Below, one piece after another: positions 1 to 7,751 of a stretch of DNA of 64,000 nt. Source of the stretch: JAOEGB01 sp041262585 (GTDB lineage: Bacteria; Actinomycetota; Actinomycetes; Streptosporangiales; Streptosporangiaceae); NCBI RefSeq assembly GCF_041262585.1, contig NZ_JBGCBZ010000004.1:329584-393583 (forward strand), read 5' to 3'. The stretch's first letter is position 1. The number at the start of each line of letters is the position of its first letter. A program made the position numbers and the translations under genes. The notes beneath the pieces are model-generated. The model did not search any database. It saw only the letters and a list, made by a program, of their open reading frames with translations, and was not told where the DNA came from.

Positions 1-514
1 TGACCGCGACGATGCGCGGGTGCCGTCCGAGCCGTATCAGCGTCTCGGTCCGGATCGGCACGCCAGTGCGGCCGGGGATGTCATAGAGCATCACCGGAAG
101 GCCGGTCGCGTCCGCGACAGCGGTGAAGTGGCGGTAGAGACCTTCCTGCGGCGGTTTGTTGTAGTACGGCGTGACGACCAACAGGGCGTGCGCCCCCGCA
201 CGCTCGGCGGCGCGGGCCAGCTCGACACTGTGATGGGTGTCGTTGCTCCCGGCCCCGGCGATGACGACGGCCCGGTCCCCCACGGCCTCGAGGACGGCCC
301 GCAGGATGCGGTCCTTCTCCTCGTCGGTCGTGGTGGGAGACTCCCCTGTCGTGCCGCTGACGACCAGGCCGTCGTTGCGCTGCTCGTCCACAAGATAGGC
401 GGCGATGCGCTGGACACCCTCGTAGTCGACCGCGCCGTCGGAGGTGAACGGCGTGACCATCGCGGTCAGCATGCGGCCGAAGGGGGCGTCGGAGGTTCCA
501 GTTGGCGATGCCAT
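1..514 (-). CDS. dapA: 4-hydroxy-tetrahydrodipicolinate synthase, 5' part
   Basis: Condenses pyruvate with aspartate semialdehyde in lysine and diaminopimelate synthesis. The ATG lies at 514-512 on the minus strand, and 171 residues are visible before the window edge. Residues 54-61 read GTTGESPT, the pyruvate-binding loop of the DapA/NAL aldolase family, and residues 117-121 read YYNKP, with the family's conserved tyrosine. The Schiff-base lysine would be the first residue or so beyond the edge, so catalytic competence cannot be confirmed here. dapB lies 10 kb away at 10729-11466 on the same strand, with accessory genes between them. Confidence 0.93.
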   Translation of the reverse strand, partial: MASPTGTSDAPFGRMLTAMVTPFTSDGAVDYEGVQRIAAYLVDEQRNDGLVVSGTTGESPTTTDEEKDRILRAVLEAVGDRAVVIAGAGSNDTHHSVELARAAERAGAHALLVVTPYYNKPPQEGLYRHFTAVADATGLPVMLYDIPGRTGVPIRTETLIRLGRHPRIVAV

Positions 515-630
515 AGAGCGAACGCTACCTGGATCCGGGGAGGCCCGTGGACGCCGCCACCCCGTTGTGCCCAAGTCACCAGCGGCGTCGCGGCTTCCGG
601 GATGGGAGCGCGGGACCGGGGGCGGCGAAA

Positions 631-674
631 GAGGCCGCCGATATGTGCTCGGGGGTACACACATCAGCGGCCTC
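631..674 (-). terminator. Hairpin between the 757-1137 gene and dapA
   Basis: The arms gaggccgccgatatgtg and cacatcagcggcctc pair imperfectly with a small asymmetry around a G-rich loop. The site lies downstream of the minus-strand gene ending at 757 and upstream of dapA. There is no long T tract, as is usual for actinobacterial terminators. Its role as a terminator is inferred from position. Confidence 0.5.
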
Positions 675-756
675 TACCGGAGAATCGCCGCGTCTTACGG
701 CCGCGTTACACGCTCCTGGTGAGAATTTTTCGGATCCGCCGTATGCGCCCCTGCGG

Positions 757-1137
757 TCAGCGCGCCTGCCCCAAGATCAGCCTGGTCCAGAGGTCCTCCA
801 TGCGCACGGTGATGAGCCGCTCCGTCTCATGGACGCGGTTGCCCTCGTCCCTGCGGATCGTCCGCCGGATGAACAGCACCCCGCCGGCGTGGCACAACTC
901 ATAGATCGTCGCCTTGCAGTCGCACGTGTGCCTGCGGACCCGGATCCGGTCGCTCCGGTGCGTCGGCACCATCCAGTTGATTCGCTCGTGGCCGGACTGA
1001 AGCGGCGCGACATGGATCCCGTGGTACGGCGGGGGCACGTTCACCGAGGACGACTTCGCGGCGCGAGGAGTCCGCCGTTGATCAGCGGAAACTCTAGGAC
1101 TTGCCGGATTTGACGGCGGAGTACCAGATGCGCCCAT
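757..1137 (-). CDS. Hypothetical basic protein
   Basis: A 126-residue product that I do not recognise. The chosen ATG has AAAGG about 6 nt upstream; a longer reading frame from 1170 lacks a comparable site. The N-terminal 40 residues are Ser/Pro/Arg-rich and look disordered. The C-terminal half contains a CDC motif (in RHTCDCKATIYELCHAGG), a third cysteine and several His residues, so metal binding is possible but unproven. It ends in an amphipathic basic segment (RTIRRDEGNRVHETER). It is divergent from the GntR gene at 1249, sharing a 110-bp promoter region. Its function is unknown. Confidence 0.6.
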   Translation of the reverse strand: MGASGTPPSNPASPRVSADQRRTPRAAKSSSVNVPPPYHGIHVAPLQSGHERINWMVPTHRSDRIRVRRHTCDCKATIYELCHAGGVLFIRRTIRRDEGNRVHETERLITVRMEDLWTRLILGQAR

Positions 1138-1248
1138 TTGTGGCCTTTCGGCTGGCAAAGTTGGAATCACAGGCGGGGTCCATTACTCTGGGTTGCTTGT
1201 CGAATACGCCACCATTGGGAATCCGTTCAGCCCCCGAGGGATGGATTG

Positions 1249-1986
1249 ATGGCCAACTCTGATCCGGTTTACCTGCGCGTAGTCGAGGACCTCCGCCGTC
1301 AGATCGTCGATGGCACGCTCCCACCGGGGGCGCCGATCCCCTCCCGGCACCAGATCACCAGGAAGTACAGCGTCGGCGAGACCGCCGCCCGCCACGCGCT
1401 CCGCGTCCTCGCCCAGGAGGGCCTGATCGTCGGCCGCGTCGGATCCGGGCACCGGGTGCGCGAGAAACCGACGCTGCTCCCCCTCTATCGGAGCCGCGTC
1501 CCCGAGCCCCACACGCCGTTCGCGATGGACATGCAGGCGAGCAGCCGGCATCCCACGTGGACCTGGCGGAGCGAGCTCTCCGAGGCACCACCGGAGATCG
1601 CTCAGCGTCTGCAGCTCAGCGAGTGGAGCCCGGTGATCAGAATCCGCTCCGTCTTCCGCGGCGACGGCAAGCCGATGCAGCTCGCCACGTCGTACGAGCT
1701 GGTCGAGTTCGGCCAGAGCCAGGCCCCGGAGGAGGGGACGAACGAGCGCCGGAGCGCGGTGTCCCGGATGGCGGCCAACGGCACCCCGGTCACCGAGATC
1801 GGCGAGACGGTCCACGTCCGGGTGCCCCAGCCGACCGAGAGCGACCTGCTGGTGCTCCCCGCCGGCGTTCAGGTCCTGCATGTCGAGCGCACCTACTGGG
1901 CCGGAGAGCGCCCGGTGGAGACCAGTGACATCGTGATCCCGGGTGACAGGTTCCGCCTTGTCTACGGGATTCCCGTCCACCTCTGA
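1249..1986 (+). CDS. GntR family regulator with UTRA domain (HutC type)
   Basis: A 245-residue transcription factor. Residues about 5-75 form a GntR winged helix (VYLRVVEDLRRQIVDGTLPPGAPIPS, then a recognition-helix region and GRVGSGHRV). Residues about 90-240 form a UTRA ligand-binding fold, including the conserved ending ERTYWAGERPVETSDIVIPGDRFRL. The ATG at 1249 follows a GAGGGA ribosome site; an upstream frame extension from 1138 is probably not translated. It is divergent from the 757-1137 gene and 52 bp before radC. The effector is unknown; UTRA regulators usually sense small metabolites such as sugars or amino acids. Confidence 0.88.
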   Translation: MANSDPVYLRVVEDLRRQIVDGTLPPGAPIPSRHQITRKYSVGETAARHALRVLAQEGLIVGRVGSGHRVREKPTLLPLYRSRVPEPHTPFAMDMQASSRHPTWTWRSELSEAPPEIAQRLQLSEWSPVIRIRSVFRGDGKPMQLATSYELVEFGQSQAPEEGTNERRSAVSRMAANGTPVTEIGETVHVRVPQPTESDLLVLPAGVQVLHVERTYWAGERPVETSDIVIPGDRFRLVYGIPVHL

Positions 1987-2038
1987 CTGTCGGTGGCCAC
2001 TGGTACAACCATCCCGGATTCCCCATCCGGAGGTGCCG

Positions 2039-2710
2039 ATGCGCGTCAAGGACCTGCCCCCGACCGACCAGCCCCGTGAGCGGCTCCTGACATCGGGGGC
2101 GTCGGCGCTGGCCGACCGGGAGTTGCTCGCCCTGCTGCTCGGCTCGGGCAGCAGGGGCGTCAGCGCCGTCGAGCTCGCGTCCCAGGTCATCGCCCACTGC
2201 GGCGACCTGGGCGAGCTCTCCCGGTCCGAGGCGCACCGGCTGCTCGCCGTGCCGGGAGTCGGGCCCGCCAAGGCGGCGCGCGTCGCCGCGGCCTTCCATC
2301 TCGTACGGCGGGCACAGGCCGAGCCGGAGCGCAGCCGCATCACCTGCTCGGCCGACATCGCGGCCGCCGCGGCGCCCCTCCTCCACGGATATCCGCGGGA
2401 GCGGCTCGTCGTGGTGATCTGCGACCCCCGTGGCGCCGTGATCCGCCGTGTCGTCATCAGCGAAGGCGGAAGCGACCACACTCCCGCGCCCGTCCGCGAC
2501 ATCATCACCACCGTCCTCGTCTCCGGCGGGGCCGCCTTCGGCCTCGCCCACAACCACCCCAGCGGATCCCTGGACCCGAGCACCGCCGACCTCCAAGTCA
2601 CCGCCCGCCTCCACGAGGCCGCCGACACCGTCGGCCTCCGCCTCCTCGACCACGTGATCGTCACCGACACCGCCTGGCGCCGGATTCCAGACGCAGGATT
2701 GCAGAGTTGA
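2039..2710 (+). CDS. radC: RadC/JAB-domain protein (DNA repair-type)
   Basis: A 223-residue protein of the RadC/YsxA family. A helix-hairpin-helix element lies around residues 80-92 (VPGVGPAKAARVA). The C-terminal JAB/MPN+ metalloprotease-like domain carries HNHPSG (H171, H173), followed by S and D in SLDPSTAD, the zinc-ligand set of JAMM proteins. The ATG follows CCGGAGGTGCCG, a good ribosome site. The historical link to DNA repair is doubtful in the family; many members travel with mobile DNA. It is flanked on both sides by GntR regulators. Confidence 0.9.
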   Translation: MRVKDLPPTDQPRERLLTSGASALADRELLALLLGSGSRGVSAVELASQVIAHCGDLGELSRSEAHRLLAVPGVGPAKAARVAAAFHLVRRAQAEPERSRITCSADIAAAAAPLLHGYPRERLVVVICDPRGAVIRRVVISEGGSDHTPAPVRDIITTVLVSGGAAFGLAHNHPSGSLDPSTADLQVTARLHEAADTVGLRLLDHVIVTDTAWRRIPDAGLQS

Positions 2711-2812
2711 CTCTAAGTCCTCTCGATACTACTGGTCTATAAGCCCGTATGACTCGGTGTTAGTGAGTGTCTGCTTTATGCAAACATGTACGGTTTGGTC
2801 TATCGTTCGACT

Positions 2813-3292
2813 GTGCTTGACCGAGACGGACCCATACCGGTCTACAAGCAGATCGCGGACATCATCCGCGATCGCATCGACAACGGGGAGCTCCCGCCGG
2901 GCAACCCCATGCCCAGCGAGGCCGAGCTTGAGGCGGAGTACGGCATCGCCAGGACGACGGCCCGCCGCGTCGCGCGTGAGCTGCGCGAGCAGGGCCTCGT
3001 CTATACGGTTCAGGGCGAGGGCACGTTCGTCGGTGACGACTCAGCGCCACGCGCTCGCCGCAAGATCGCCCTCTACCAGCAGATCGCCGAGGAGATCGCC
3101 GAACGCATCCGGCGCAGGGAGTTCAAGCCCAATCGGCCCATCCCCAGCGAAAAGGCCCTGATGCAGCAGTACGGCGTGGCCAAGGTCACCGCTCGCCAGG
3201 CCGTCGCGGCTCTCCGCGAGAAGGGATGGGTGTTCACCGTTCCCTATCGCGGAACCTACGTCTCACCACCGGAGAAGTGGCCACGCGACTGA
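2813..3292 (+). CDS. Protein of two tandem GntR winged helices, no effector domain
   Basis: Two complete GntR DNA-binding domains in one 159-residue chain. The first begins GPIPVYKQIADIIRDRIDNG and ends TVQGEGTFVG; the second begins KIALYQQIAEEIAERIRRRE and ends TVPYRGTYV. Nothing remains that could be a ligand domain, so it may bind DNA as a pseudo-dimer and respond only through its own level or a partner. The GTG at 2813 lies exactly 6 nt after TATCGT (2801-2806), which suggests a leaderless mRNA. An ATG at 2786 extends the frame by nine residues but has no ribosome site. Confidence 0.82.
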   Translation: MLDRDGPIPVYKQIADIIRDRIDNGELPPGNPMPSEAELEAEYGIARTTARRVARELREQGLVYTVQGEGTFVGDDSAPRARRKIALYQQIAEEIAERIRRREFKPNRPIPSEKALMQQYGVAKVTARQAVAALREKGWVFTVPYRGTYVSPPEKWPRD

Positions 3293-3300
3293 ACTGAACC

Positions 3301-3325
3301 GCGTCCACACGAGGCCGGTGGACGC
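3301..3325 (+). terminator. Hairpin after the tandem GntR gene
   Basis: GCGTCCAC and GTGGACGC form a perfect 8-bp stem around a 9-nt loop, 9 nt after the stop of the tandem GntR gene. No T tract follows. The remaining bases up to the convergent gene end at 3419 show no recognisable element. Confidence 0.5.
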
Positions 3326-3418
3326 CTGGTGATGTCAGTGGCGCTGCGTACCGTGTGACCGTGCTCGACTACGACGGCGACACCCACCCGCTAGCGCCGA
3401 CAGCGAGGCCCTGCATGG

Positions 3419-4444
3419 TCACTCCGATGACACCGTCGCGGGTGCGCCAGCGGCGTCCACGAGAACTCGGCCGCCGAGCGGCTCGGCCAACCGGATCCGG
3501 TAGGGCAGTGTACGGAACACTGCCGGCGTGGTGCAGTGCTCCTTGACGGTTCCCGGGGCGGTGCCGACGGTCCTGGTCGTGAGCCCGATGGCGACAGCGG
3601 TTTCAGATTCCCTGAAAACTGGGTCGTACTGCAGGATCGGTTCGCCGGGACACGCAGTGGGCGGAGCGGGCATGGTGACAGTGAGCGCCCGCCCGTCAGC
3701 GCCGAGACGGGCGAAGCCTACGGTGGCCGACGGGTGATGAAGCCTGTCGAACCGCCAGAACACCTCGGGTGTCAGCGCGGGCCAGGCGATGTCCCCGCTG
3801 ACGGCCGGGGAGTGGAACAGCCACGCGGGCAGGGTTCTGGGGCCCCGATCGGTGCTGAACAGCGCCGACCCCAACGTGGCTCCCGTGATGCGCAGCGGCG
3901 GTGACGGCGTGCCCTCGACCGGGCCTTTGAGCGCGTTCATGGCCTCGAACGCCTCGGCGGCGGTGATCGAGTCCAACGACGCGCTTCCGTCAGAAAGGAG
4001 CACCGTGACCTTACCGCCGGCGTGCTCGGGCAAGGTCCCCGCGAGCTCGAACCGGCGCGCGAGCAGTGCCGTCTTCGCATTTCCGGCGGCCTCGCCCTCC
4101 ACCTTGGGCAGTTCATCGAGCAGCAGGATGGGCCGTGGCGTGCGGTGAACGGGAAACGCTCGCCAGTCATTGAGCGCCTGCGGACCCACCCCAGTGGGCC
4201 CCTGAAAGGGCGCGGAAGCCGGGCTGAGCGAGGTTACACGTTCATCGCCTCCTCGGTTCGAAGCCAGGCCTGGCACAAGGATCGCGGTCGCGACGAGTAG
4301 CCCGGCCGTCGCCGCCGACACCGTCCAGGCACGGCGGCGACGCCCGACCCGATGACCCAGTTGTTCCGCGGTGAAACTCAGCGGCGGCGTCTCCGCGACG
4401 ATGTCACGAAGACCGTCTCTCAGTTCTCGTGGGTCGATGGACAC
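3419..4444 (-). CDS. Single-span membrane protein, partner of the sigma factor
   Basis: A 341-residue protein with a cytosolic N-terminus (SIDPRELRDGLRDIVAETPPLSF, then an RRRR patch), one transmembrane helix at about residues 43-60 (WTVSAATAGLLVATAILVPG) and a large outer domain. The N-terminal layout is typical of proteins encoded with SigE-like sigma factors; it lacks the HxxxCxxC zinc motif of ZAS anti-sigma factors. The GTG at 4444 follows AGGAAAGGA and overlaps the sigma gene by 25 bp, which implies coupled translation. An anti-sigma or sensor role is inferred from the overlap only. Confidence 0.7.
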   Translation of the reverse strand: MSIDPRELRDGLRDIVAETPPLSFTAEQLGHRVGRRRRAWTVSAATAGLLVATAILVPGLASNRGGDERVTSLSPASAPFQGPTGVGPQALNDWRAFPVHRTPRPILLLDELPKVEGEAAGNAKTALLARRFELAGTLPEHAGGKVTVLLSDGSASLDSITAAEAFEAMNALKGPVEGTPSPPLRITGATLGSALFSTDRGPRTLPAWLFHSPAVSGDIAWPALTPEVFWRFDRLHHPSATVGFARLGADGRALTVTMPAPPTACPGEPILQYDPVFRESETAVAIGLTTRTVGTAPGTVKEHCTTPAVFRTLPYRIRLAEPLGGRVLVDAAGAPATVSSE

Positions 4445-4944
4445 GAGGCGTCCTTTCCTGATGATCGGTAAACGAGCCCCAACCTTGCCAATCCCTCGCT
4501 GAGATGCCGCTTCACCGTGCCCTCGCCACAGCCCAGAACAGCCGCGATCTGCCCCACGGCCAGATCGTCGTAGTAGCGGAGAACCACGCATGCCCGCTGA
4601 CGCGGGGACAACTGCTGGAGGGCAGTGCGCAGATCCTGTGTGACCGCGATGTCAATGGAGGGATCTGGCACCTCGCCCTGACTTGACAGCTTCGGTATCG
4701 CCTTCCGCCACAGAGACAGCCGTCGGTGCCTGTCTATGGCCAAATTGACCATCGTCTTGCGAACGTACTGTTCGAGTTGCGAGACGTCCCCGCTCGTGAG
4801 GGGGCGCCCCAGCACCCGAACGCACGCGTCCTGGACCAAGTCCTCGGCTTCGGACTCGTTCCCGCACAACAGGACGGCATGCCGCTTCAAGGCCCAGCCG
4901 CGTTCAACGATCAAGACCTCCAAGACTTGATCCCAGGTCGCCAC
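4420..4944 (-). CDS. ECF / SigE-family RNA polymerase sigma factor
   Basis: A 174-residue sigma-70 type factor with only regions 2 and 4. Region 2 includes LVQDACVRVLG and the DRHRR end of 2.4; region 4 includes LSPRQRACVVLRYYDDLAVGQIAAVLGCGEGTVKRHLSEGL, a standard helix-turn-helix. The GTG at 4944 has GAGAGG 5 nt upstream; a GTG at 4950 is also possible but its ribosome site would overlap. The gene overlaps its membrane partner downstream. The signal it answers is unknown. Confidence 0.88.
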   Translation of the reverse strand: MATWDQVLEVLIVERGWALKRHAVLLCGNESEAEDLVQDACVRVLGRPLTSGDVSQLEQYVRKTMVNLAIDRHRRLSLWRKAIPKLSSQGEVPDPSIDIAVTQDLRTALQQLSPRQRACVVLRYYDDLAVGQIAAVLGCGEGTVKRHLSEGLARLGLVYRSSGKDASCPSTHEN

Positions 4945-4965
4945 GGTCACCTCTCGCGCTCGGCG

Positions 4966-5094
4966 TCACTCTCTAAAGACGAGCAGGGCCAAAGAATCGT
5001 TGGGGTTCAGAGCGAGCACGTGTTCAGGGCAAGCACGTTGGGTCCCCTCGCGCGTCGCCCACACCGGTAACCGGGCACGGTACGGCGGGCGCAT
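4966..5094 (-). CDS. Candidate 42-codon ORF from the last 53-bp-type unit before the sigma gene
   Basis: It begins at the ATG inside the repeat head at 5100-5091 and runs 42 codons to a TGA 21 nt before the sigma-factor start. The beginning reads MRPPYRARLPVW. Codon use is only partly like its neighbours, and the sigma promoter probably lies inside it, so translation is uncertain. It is listed because it continues the stop/start chain of the repeat array. Confidence 0.25.
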   Translation of the reverse strand: MRPPYRARLPVWATREGTQRACPEHVLALNPNDSLALLVFRE

Positions 5095-5153
5095 GATCAC
5101 GTGCGGGGTTGTCGCCGGTCAGAGGCCACACCGAGGAGCCTGTGCATGATCAC
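5048..5153 (-). repeat. GTGATCATGC repeat array, locus B (two units, 53-bp spacing)
   Basis: Read on the minus strand, heads GTGATCATGC occupy 5153-5144 and 5100-5091, exactly 53 bp apart. The TGA of the first head is the stop codon of the EamA gene. The ATG of that head opens a 16-codon frame (MHRLLGVASDRRQPRT) that stops on the TGA of the second head. Related arrays are at 8956-9104 and 18055-18170. Confidence 0.85.
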
Positions 5154-6082
5154 CCCCTGGGGCGGGTGGACTGGGTGGCGGCTACGCACACGAGTACGGC
5201 CAGGGCGGCCGCGATGGTGGCGGCTCCGAAGCGCTCCCCCATCAGCAGCCACGCCCACGCCAGCGTGAGCAGCGGCTGGGTGAGCTGGACCTGCCCGGCT
5301 CGGGCGATGCCGCCCATCGCGAGCCCGGCATACCAGGGGATGAACCCGAGGAACATCGAGATCAGGCCGACGTACGCGAACCCGGCCACCGCCACGCCGC
5401 TCGGCCGAGGGTCCGTCACCAGGGCCAGTACGGCCGTCGCGGGCACGGTCACTGGGGCCGCGACGACCAGCGCGTACGAGATGACCCGCCAGCCGGGGGT
5501 CTCCCGGGCGAGCCGGCCGCCCTCGGTGTAGCCGACGGCCGCCGACAGCAGCGCCAGCACGAGAAGCAGGTCCGCCCCGGCGAGGTGCCCGCTCCCCCGC
5601 GTGAGGGTGAAGACCGTGATGGACAGGGCCCCGGCCGCGCACGCGAGCCAGAAGAGGGGCCTCGGCCGTTCTCCCGCCCGCAGTACGGCGAAGGCCGCCG
5701 TCGCGGCGGGGAGCAGGCCGATGACGACGGCCGAGTGCGCCGTGCTCGCGCCGCTGTGCAGGGCGAGCCCGCTGAACAGCGGGAAGCCGAAGACCACCCC
5801 GAGCGCGATCAGGGCGTACGACCGGAGGTGAGCCCGTGGCGGCAGCAGCGGCGCTCCGGCGGCTTTGAGGCAGACGACGGCCGCGAGCGCCGCGAGCGCG
5901 GCCCGGCCGATGGCCACCAGGTAGGGATCGAAGCCGCGCATCGCGAAGACGGTGGCCGGAAACGAGCCGGAGAACGACAGCACGCCGACTCCGGCGAGCA
6001 GGGTGCCCCGCCAGGCGGGCCGGCGCGTGAGGGGAGGTGCCGCTATCGACCCCGTGACGATAGCGCTATTGTCGGCTTTCAT
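5150..6082 (-). CDS. EamA/DMT-family transporter (RhaT-like exporter)
   Basis: A 310-residue inner-membrane protein with about ten hydrophobic helices arranged as two EamA repeats; the second repeat includes FAYVGLISMFLGFIPWYAGLAMGGIARAGQVQLTQPLLTL, typical of the drug/metabolite transporter superfamily. The substrate is unknown. The ATG shares bases with the ATG of the divergent MocR gene (cATG at 6080-6083), so the two coding regions overlap head to head. Palindromes on both sides of the starts suggest that the MocR protein controls it. Its stop TGA lies inside a 53-bp-type repeat. Confidence 0.88.
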   Translation of the reverse strand: MKADNSAIVTGSIAAPPLTRRPAWRGTLLAGVGVLSFSGSFPATVFAMRGFDPYLVAIGRAALAALAAVVCLKAAGAPLLPPRAHLRSYALIALGVVFGFPLFSGLALHSGASTAHSAVVIGLLPAATAAFAVLRAGERPRPLFWLACAAGALSITVFTLTRGSGHLAGADLLLVLALLSAAVGYTEGGRLARETPGWRVISYALVVAAPVTVPATAVLALVTDPRPSGVAVAGFAYVGLISMFLGFIPWYAGLAMGGIARAGQVQLTQPLLTLAWAWLLMGERFGAATIAAALAVLVCVAATQSTRPRG

Positions 6083-6104
6083 GAATGACGATAGCAGTAT
6101 CGTC
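6043..6104. promoter_or_regulatory. Putative MocR operators (paired CGATAGC-type palindromes)
   Basis: Two palindromes have centres 31 bp apart, about three helical turns. One covers 6057-6072 with core ATAGCGCTAT; the other is GACGATAGCAGTATCGTC at 6087-6104. A third half-site GCTATCG lies at 6043-6049. They straddle the shared start region of the EamA and MocR genes; one is inside the first MocR codons. Spaced repeated sites are typical of MocR/PdxR regulators. Binding by this protein is inferred. Confidence 0.7.
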
Positions 6105-7517
6105 CGTCTTGCCGGGATCCTTCGCGAAGAGGCGGATCGGGGGCGACCCGGTGACCGGCTGCCGTCGAGCAGGGAGCTCATGCGCCGCCACGGCGTGAGC
6201 CCCGTGACGGTCTCCCGCGCCATCGCGCAGCTCGCCGCCGAGGGGCGGATCGTGACCCGGCCGGGCAGCGGCGCCTTCGTCGCCCCCGTCCGGCGCCCAG
6301 TGGCCGAGGCGCCTGACCCGTCATGGCAGACGGTCGCCCTCGGAGACCGGGTGGTGGACGACGCCGACGTGGCCGGCCTGCTCGCCCAGCCCGGCGAGGG
6401 AGTGATCCCGCTGACCGGCGGCTACCTCAACCCCGAGCTCCGGCCGGTGAAGGCGCTGTCGGCGGCGGCGGCGAGAGCCGTACGGAGACCGGACGCCTGG
6501 GCCCTGCCGCCGTTGAACGGCCTGGCGGACCTGCGCAGGTGGTTCGCCGGTGAGGCGGGTGGCGCGGGTGGCGCGGTGACGCAGAACGACGTGCTCGTGG
6601 TCAGCGGCGGCCAGTCCGCGCTCACGCACGCCTTCCGGGCGCTGGCGGCTCCCGGCGAGCCGGTACTCGTGGAGACTCCGACGTATCCGGGGGCGCTCGC
6701 CGCCGCCAAGGCCGCCGGCCTGCGGGCGACAGCCGTACCGATGGACCATGACGGGGTGCGGCCCGACCTGCTGGCGGAGGCGTTCGCGGTGACCGGCGCC
6801 CGGGTCTTCTACTGCCAGCCGACGCTGCACAACCCGACCGGCGCGACGCTCACCCGCGAACGGAGGGATCAGGTCCTGGCGGTCGCGCGGGCGGCCGGAG
6901 CCTTCGTGATCGAGGACGACTATGCCCGCTACCTGGGGGCCCGCTATCTGGGGGCCCCCGATCTCACCCCCGGGGCGGTCCCACCACCGATGGTGGCCAT
7001 GGACTCCCACGGCACGGTCGTCCACGTGCTGTCGCTCAGCAAGATCTCCTCGCCCAGCCTTCGCGTGGCGGGCCTGATAGCGCGTGGTCCGGCCGCGCAC
7101 CGCCTGCGGGCCAGTCAGGTCGTGGAGTCGTTCTTCGTCGCCCGGCCGCTGCAGGAGACTGCGCTGGAGTTCGTCACGTCACCGGCGTGGCGGCGTCACC
7201 TCGGCACGGTCCGGCAGGAGATCGCCGCCCGCCAGGAGGCTCTGCTGGCGGGGCTCGCGCGGCACGCCCCCGCCGTGGAGATCCACCTCGTCCCCCGCGG
7301 CGGGCTCCACGTGTGGGTACGGCTGCCGCCCGGCATGGACGAGAAATCCGTTGTCGAGGCGGCCCGGCTCAGGGGCGTCCTGGTGAGCCCAGGACGGATC
7401 TACTACCCGTCCGAGCCTCCCGGGCCGCGGCTGCGGCTCACGCACACCGCCGCGGCCGGCCTCGCGGAGCTCGACGACGGCGTCCGCCGCCTCGCCCGCG
7501 CCCTCGAAGACTGCTGA
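6081..7517 (+). CDS. MocR-type regulator (GntR helix fused to class I aminotransferase)
   Basis: A 478-residue PLP-dependent transcription factor. Residues 6-70 form the GntR winged helix (RLPSSRELMRRHGVSPVTVSRAIAQL, then RPGSGAFV). Residues about 110-475 form a type-I aminotransferase fold, with K321 in LSLSKISSPSLR as the expected PLP lysine and NPTGATLTRERR as the conserved Asn loop. No ribosome site precedes the ATG, so it may be leaderless. It probably represses or activates the divergent EamA exporter according to a PLP-linked amine or amino-acid signal. Confidence 0.9.
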   Translation: MNDDSSIVRLAGILREEADRGRPGDRLPSSRELMRRHGVSPVTVSRAIAQLAAEGRIVTRPGSGAFVAPVRRPVAEAPDPSWQTVALGDRVVDDADVAGLLAQPGEGVIPLTGGYLNPELRPVKALSAAAARAVRRPDAWALPPLNGLADLRRWFAGEAGGAGGAVTQNDVLVVSGGQSALTHAFRALAAPGEPVLVETPTYPGALAAAKAAGLRATAVPMDHDGVRPDLLAEAFAVTGARVFYCQPTLHNPTGATLTRERRDQVLAVARAAGAFVIEDDYARYLGARYLGAPDLTPGAVPPPMVAMDSHGTVVHVLSLSKISSPSLRVAGLIARGPAAHRLRASQVVESFFVARPLQETALEFVTSPAWRRHLGTVRQEIAARQEALLAGLARHAPAVEIHLVPRGGLHVWVRLPPGMDEKSVVEAARLRGVLVSPGRIYYPSEPPGPRLRLTHTAAAGLAELDDGVRRLARALEDC

Positions 7518-7524
7518 GAGAGGG

Positions 7525-7620
7525 TTATCGGCGTTTCTTGTCGCTGGCCGCCCTGGCACGCTGCCGCTCGCGGCGGTCGCGCTCCCGCATCGCCAGGTAG
7601 GCGAGGTAGCTCACGCGCAT
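7525..7620 (-). CDS. Small basic protein of 31 residues
   Basis: The ATG at 7620 is preceded by CTTGGAGGAGCC, one of the best ribosome sites in the region. The product begins MRVSYLAYLAMRERDRRERQ and ends in SDKKRR: a short hydrophobic/tyrosine start followed by a highly charged helix with 13 basic residues. Codons are GC-rich in the third position apart from the last few. It is convergent with the MocR gene, whose stop is 8 bp away. I do not recognise it; nucleic-acid or membrane-surface binding is possible from charge alone. Confidence 0.6.
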   Translation of the reverse strand: MRVSYLAYLAMRERDRRERQRARAASDKKRR

Positions 7621-7751
7621 GGCTCCTCCAAGGGAAGTTAAGACACCCTCAAAAGGCTTACACAGGTGTCGTTATTTCGCAACCCGCTACTGCCGTACAG
7701 TGGTCACAGGGTGGGCGATCAGGAGTGATGCGAGCAGGGGTGATGGAGCAC

